DNA from: CAZIHO01 sp964538875
Lineage (GTDB): Bacteria; Pseudomonadota; Gammaproteobacteria; Chromatiales; Chromatiaceae
NCBI GenBank assembly: GCA_964538875.1
Contig: CAZIHO010000041.1
Span: 1-26,699, forward strand
Length of the DNA: 26,699 bases
Direction: 5' to 3'
A program made the translations under genes and the position numbers. The notes beneath the pieces were generated by a model. The model searched no databases and was not told the origin of the DNA. It worked only from the letters and a program-made list of their open reading frames with translations. Positions 23,320 to 26,699 of the stretch are shown piece after piece (the first letter of the stretch is position 1; each line of letters opens with the position of its first letter).

Positions 23320-23351
23320 TTTAGCCATTTCTAATGTAAGAAATTGCTAAA
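23320..23351 (-). promoter_or_regulatory. AT-rich dyad upstream of the 73-residue gene
   Basis: A 32-bp inverted repeat with 13-nt arms, TTTAGCCATTTCT at 23320-23332 and AGAAATTGCTAAA at 23339-23351, one mismatch and a 6-bp spacer. It lies in a markedly AT-rich stretch of an otherwise GC-rich window. On the minus strand TACATT, a weak -10, falls within it. There is no T tract after the hairpin, so an operator in a promoter is more likely than a terminator. Confidence 0.5.
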
Positions 23352-23418
23352 ATAGTTAAAATACCCGAGATCCTTAGCAACGTCCAGGGTTTTTTGGTCC
23401 GGGCGGCGCCCCGGCGGG

Positions 23419-24408
23419 TCAGATCCGGCGGGGCGCCTTCTCCAACAGGGCCAGGAAAAACCCATCGACGCGGGCGTCCGGCAAGATGCGGCGACACAGG
23501 GCGAGGTCCGGATGCAGAGCGCGGCCTTCCCACTGGGTCAAACCCGGCTGGAAGGGCGGCATGGCCTGGTGGATGGGCAGTAAACGCAGTTCGGCACCGT
23601 CCCGGGCCAGCAGCCGGTCCAGCACCAGCTCGTTTTCTTCCGGCGCAAAGGAGCAGGTGCAATAGAGCAGACGCCCGCCGGGGCGCAGCGCCCGGCTGGC
23701 GGACGCCAGCAGCCGGCCCTGCTTGCGGGCCGCCTCCCGGATCTTGGCTGGGCTCCAATGGGCCCAGCTATTGGCATCCAGGCGGCTAAAGCGAGCCTCG
23801 GACGAGCAAGGGGCGTCCAGCAACACCCGGTCGAACCGTTCCGGCGTCTTGGCACCCACGGCGCGGCCGTCCATCCAATAGGGCCGCACCATCTGGGCGC
23901 CGCAGCGCTCCAGGTTGGCCCGCAGGCGAAAAAACCGCTCCCGCACCGACTCCACCGCCGCGATCCGTCCCTGGTTGCCCATCAGGGCCGCCAGGTGCAG
24001 GGTCTTGCCCCCTGGGGCCGCCGCCAGGTCCAGCACTTCCTCGCCGGGAACCGGTGCCAGCACCAAGGGCGGCAGCAAACTGGACGGGTTTTGCACATAG
24101 ATCCGGCCCTGCTGGAAGGCGTCGCTGTCCGTCAAGCGGCGCTTCTGGCCGGCGGGGATCCACCAGGCCCCCGGACACCAGCCCAGGGGTTCCAGGTCGA
24201 ATTCCTGGCGCGCCAGTTCGCTGGCCACCTGATCCGCCATGGCCTTGAGTTCATTGGCGCGCAGACAGGTGGGCTTTTCCAGGGCGAAACTGGCCAGGGC
24301 CGGGCCTAGGGCAGCCGGCTCCAGAATGGCGCCCAGGCGGGCGACCCAGGCCTCGGGCAAGGGGGGCAGTTCGATGGTCACGGCGGTGGGGGCTTCATCC
24401 AGTATCAT
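23419..24408 (-). CDS. RsmB/NOP family RNA cytosine-C5 methyltransferase
   Basis: This 329-residue SAM-dependent enzyme belongs to the NOL1/NOP2/sun family, which methylates C5 of cytosine in rRNA or tRNA. The SAM-binding motif is LDLAAAPGGKTLHLA. The two catalytic cysteines are visible: the motif IV Cys in LLDAPCSSEARF and the motif VI Cys in LYCTCSFAPEENE. The N-terminal part (about 1-110) looks like the usual RNA-binding extension (RANELKAMADQV, then YVQNPSSLLPPLVL). It lacks the NusB-like domain of RsmB and the C-terminal PUA domain of RsmF, so the exact substrate is open. The gene is divergent from the ABC ATPase, with 59 bp between the starts. Confidence 0.92.
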   Translation of the reverse strand: MILDEAPTAVTIELPPLPEAWVARLGAILEPAALGPALASFALEKPTCLRANELKAMADQVASELARQEFDLEPLGWCPGAWWIPAGQKRRLTDSDAFQQGRIYVQNPSSLLPPLVLAPVPGEEVLDLAAAPGGKTLHLAALMGNQGRIAAVESVRERFFRLRANLERCGAQMVRPYWMDGRAVGAKTPERFDRVLLDAPCSSEARFSRLDANSWAHWSPAKIREAARKQGRLLASASRALRPGGRLLYCTCSFAPEENELVLDRLLARDGAELRLLPIHQAMPPFQPGLTQWEGRALHPDLALCRRILPDARVDGFFLALLEKAPRRI

Positions 24409-24467
24409 GGCGCGGTATCAGCTCCGCCCCATCCTCCCCCAACCCAGTTGAGCGCGCAACCTTGCCC

Positions 24468-25169
24468 ATGGATCAGTCTCCCATCGTCCGGGTGGTCGGC
24501 CTTGGCAAGTCCTATTGGGAGGGCGGCGAACGCCAGCAGGTGTTGGCGGGCGTGGATCTGGAAGTCCAGGCCGGGCAGTGCGTCGCCCTGCTGGGGCGCA
24601 GCGGCTCCGGCAAGTCCACTCTGCTGAGTCTGCTGGCTGGTATCGACCGGCCCGACGCCGGGGAACTGCACATCGCCGGACAGCCCCTGCATCGCCTGCC
24701 GGAGCGGGAGCGGACCCTGTTCCGGCGCCAGCACATCGGCTTTGTGTACCAATTCTTCAATCTCATTCCGACCCTGACCGTCCTGGAAAATGTGCTGCTG
24801 CCCCTGGAGTTGAACGGCTGGCCGGAACGCCGCGCCCAGGAACGGGCCGTCTGGTTACTGGGCGAGGTGGGTCTAGGGACGCGCGCCGACAGCTATCCGG
24901 ACCGCCTTTCCGGCGGTGAGCAACAGCGGGTGGCCATTGCCCGGGCCCTGGCCCAGCAACCAGACCTGGTGTTGGCGGACGAGCCCACCGGCAATCTGGA
25001 CGCCAGCACTGGCCGGCAAATGCTGGCCCTGTTGCTGGACCTGACCCGGCGCGCCGGCCATGCCCTGATGCTGGTGACCCACAGCCAGGAAGTCGCCCAG
25101 CACGCGGACCGGATCTGGGTGCTGGACGAGGGCCGGCTGCGCGACGACGGCCAGCACTTGACCTGGTAG
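24468..25169 (+). CDS. LolD-like ABC transporter ATP-binding protein
   Basis: A 233-residue ABC ATPase of the LolD/MacB/YbbA type, which powers export or lipoprotein-release permeases at the inner membrane. It has Walker A GRSGSGKST (43-51), the Q-loop region YQFFNLIPTLTVLENV typical of this subfamily, the signature LSGGEQQRVAIARAL, Walker B LVLADEPTGNLD and the switch His in LVTHS. All nucleotide-binding residues are present. ATG 24468 (MDQSPIV) is preferred to TTG 24462. No permease gene is adjacent: the next gene, cysS, is convergent on the other strand. Its partner must be encoded elsewhere, so the substrate cannot be named. Confidence 0.92.
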   Translation: MDQSPIVRVVGLGKSYWEGGERQQVLAGVDLEVQAGQCVALLGRSGSGKSTLLSLLAGIDRPDAGELHIAGQPLHRLPERERTLFRRQHIGFVYQFFNLIPTLTVLENVLLPLELNGWPERRAQERAVWLLGEVGLGTRADSYPDRLSGGEQQRVAIARALAQQPDLVLADEPTGNLDASTGRQMLALLLDLTRRAGHALMLVTHSQEVAQHADRIWVLDEGRLRDDGQHLTW

Positions 25170-25208
25170 CCGCGGCCATCCCGGTCCTGGGCCGAACCGG
25201 CGGCGGTT

Positions 25209-25232
25209 GGGCGGGCCTCATGACCCCCGCCC
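25209..25232. terminator. GC hairpin between convergent genes
   Basis: GGGCGGG at 25209-25215 and CCCGCCC at 25226-25232 form a 7-bp GC stem with a 10-nt loop, in the 63-bp space between the convergent ABC ATPase and cysS genes and touching the cysS stop. It is placed to end transcription in both directions. No T tract follows, so the call is tentative. Confidence 0.35.
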
Positions 25233-26615
25233 TCACCCCCGTCGCCAGCTAGTTCCCTGGGGACCGTCCTCCAACAGAATGCCGGCCCCTTGCAACTCCT
25301 GGCGGATGCGGTCCGCCGCCGCCCAATCCTTGGCCCGGCGGGCGGCGGCGCGGGCGGCGATGAGTTGCTCGATTTGCCCGGCAGCCAGACCCTGGGCGGC
25401 GGGAGCGCCTTGCAGATAGGTTTCTGGATCGTCCCACAACAGCCCCAGCAGCCCTCCCAGTTCCCGCAACCGGGCGCCCAGGCCCGCTGCGGCGGTGTCG
25501 TCCTCGCCCCGGAGCCGGTTGATTTCCCGCACCAGGTCAAACAGCACCGACAGGGCTTCCGGGCTATTGAAGTCATCCTCCATGGCGGCATGGAAGCGGC
25601 TCGCCCAGGCGTCACCGCCGGCCGGTGCCGCGCTGGGCAAGCCGCGCAGGGCGGTATAGCAGCGGGTCAGGGCGGCACGGGCCTGGTCCAGATGCTCCTC
25701 GTCATAGTTCAGGGGACTCCGGTATTGGCTGGTGAGGATGAAATAGCGCACTTCCTCGGGCCGGTAGCGGGCTAAAATTTCCCGCACCGTGAAGAAATTG
25801 CCCAGGGACTTGGACATCTTTTCTTCGTTGACCCGCACGAAGCCGTTGTGCATCCAGAAGTTGACGAAGGGCTCGCCGGTGGCGCCCTCGGACTGGGCGA
25901 TCTCGTTTTCATGATGGGGGAACTGCAGGTCCGCACCACCGCCGTGGATATCGAAATGGTTGCCCAGGCAGGCAGTGGACATGGCGGAACATTCGATGTG
26001 CCAGCCGGGCCGGCCCAAGCCCCAGGGTGATTCCCAGGCCGGTTCGCCGGGCTTGGCGGCTTTCCAGAGGGCGAAGTCCAGGGGATCCCGCTTGGCCTCG
26101 CCCACGTCCACCCGGGCGCCGGCCCGCAGTTCCTCCGGATCCTTGCCGGACAAACGGCCATAGCCCGGAAAGGAGCCCACCGCGTAATAAACGTCGCCAT
26201 TGCCGGCCGCGTAGGCGTGACCCTGGTCGATCAGGCGCTGGATCATGGCCAGGATCTCATCCATATGCGCGGTGGCCCGGGGTTCGGCGTTGGGGGGCAG
26301 GATCTTGAGGGCATCCGAGTCTTCGTGCATGGCGCGGATGAAGCGCTCGGTGAGGTCGCCGATAGATTCGCCGTTGTCTGCCGCCCGCTGGATGATCTTG
26401 TCGTCGATGTCGGTGATGTTGCGCACATAGGTCACTTGGTAGCCCAACGCCAGCAGGTAGCGATACACCACGTCGAACACCACCATGACCCGGGCGTGGC
26501 CCAGGTGGCAATAGTCGTACACGGTCATGCCGCACACGTAAAGACGTACCTGGCCGGGTACGATGGGTCGAAATTCTTCCTTGGTGCGGGTAAGGCTGTT
26601 GTAGATGGCGAGCAT
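25233..26615 (-). CDS. cysS: Cysteinyl-tRNA synthetase
   Basis: This class I synthetase charges tRNA(Cys) with cysteine. The 460-residue length is normal and the protein is complete. The HIGH motif is HLGH at 36-39; KMSKS lies at 266-270. The zinc site that selects cysteine is visible as Cys28 (VCGMTVYD), the Cys in HIECSAMS, and His and Glu in FPHHENE. The C-terminal anticodon-binding helical region is present (AMEDDFNSPEALSVLFDL onward), ending in the usual RRAKDWAAADRIRQEL block. The start (MLAIYNSLTRTKEEF) matches the family N-terminus. It is transcribed alone on the minus strand. Confidence 0.97.
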   Translation of the reverse strand: MLAIYNSLTRTKEEFRPIVPGQVRLYVCGMTVYDYCHLGHARVMVVFDVVYRYLLALGYQVTYVRNITDIDDKIIQRAADNGESIGDLTERFIRAMHEDSDALKILPPNAEPRATAHMDEILAMIQRLIDQGHAYAAGNGDVYYAVGSFPGYGRLSGKDPEELRAGARVDVGEAKRDPLDFALWKAAKPGEPAWESPWGLGRPGWHIECSAMSTACLGNHFDIHGGGADLQFPHHENEIAQSEGATGEPFVNFWMHNGFVRVNEEKMSKSLGNFFTVREILARYRPEEVRYFILTSQYRSPLNYDEEHLDQARAALTRCYTALRGLPSAAPAGGDAWASRFHAAMEDDFNSPEALSVLFDLVREINRLRGEDDTAAAGLGARLRELGGLLGLLWDDPETYLQGAPAAQGLAAGQIEQLIAARAAARRAKDWAAADRIRQELQGAGILLEDGPQGTSWRRG

Positions 26616-26651
26616 GGGCGACAGTTCCGGCGAGGTTGCACAAAAGGGTTC

Positions 26652-26680
26652 ATGTTAGCGAAGTCCCGGCCCCTTGTCTG
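26652..26680 (-). promoter_or_regulatory. Candidate sigma70 promoter for cysS
   Basis: On the minus strand CAGACA (26675-26680) and TAACAT (26652-26657) are separated by 17 bp, each matching its sigma70 consensus in four of six positions. They lie about 37 bp before the cysS start. The spacing is ideal, but the evidence is sequence resemblance alone. Confidence 0.35.
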
Positions 26681-26699
26681 GGTCCATTCCAGGAACCCC

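Overview
The window is high-GC, gene-dense bacterial DNA. Its gene set (trpS-scpA-scpB-rluB cluster, sucAB, cysS, LemA with an M48 protease, large hybrid sensor kinases) points to a gammaproteobacterium, perhaps of the Chromatiales or Methylococcales type. That placement is inference from gene order and protein style; no rRNA or other marker is present. The 100-N gap at 13701-13800, flanked by an exact 55-bp duplication, marks this as a draft, possibly metagenomic, scaffold.

Layout. (1) 1-3334, plus strand: a housekeeping cluster of trpS (5' end missing), scpA, scpB and rluB, packed with 3-nt spacing or 4-bp overlaps. (2) 3335-10931: a 356-bp leader with RNA-like hairpins, a MASE1-CHASE-PAS hybrid histidine kinase, a small cupin, and on the minus strand a second hybrid kinase (PAS-PAS-GAF) whose receiver carries Glu where the phosphoacceptor Asp should be. 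(3) 11164-13624, plus strand: lemA and an M48 membrane metalloprotease. (4) 13818-18138, minus strand: an operon of [NiFe]-hydrogenase large subunit, small subunit and a methyl-accepting chemotaxis protein whose periplasmic sensor region has two CXXCH heme c motifs. (5) 18374-22974: a small unrecognised gene and sucA-sucB. (6) 23012-26615: a 73-residue small protein preceded by an AT-rich dyad, an RsmB/NOP-family RNA methyltransferase, an orphan LolD-like ABC ATPase, and cysS.

The most interesting part is the hydrogenase-chemoreceptor operon. The small subunit has a Tat signal and no membrane anchor, and no cytochrome b or maturation gene follows. The large subunit ends exactly at the His where other hydrogenases are proteolytically trimmed, a trait of H2-sensing hydrogenases. 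The medial Fe-S cluster site has four Cys. The only redox partner encoded in the operon is the di-heme chemoreceptor. Together this suggests, but does not prove, a periplasmic H2 or redox sensor wired directly to chemotaxis.

No tRNA, rRNA, CRISPR array, insertion sequence or prophage gene was recognised.
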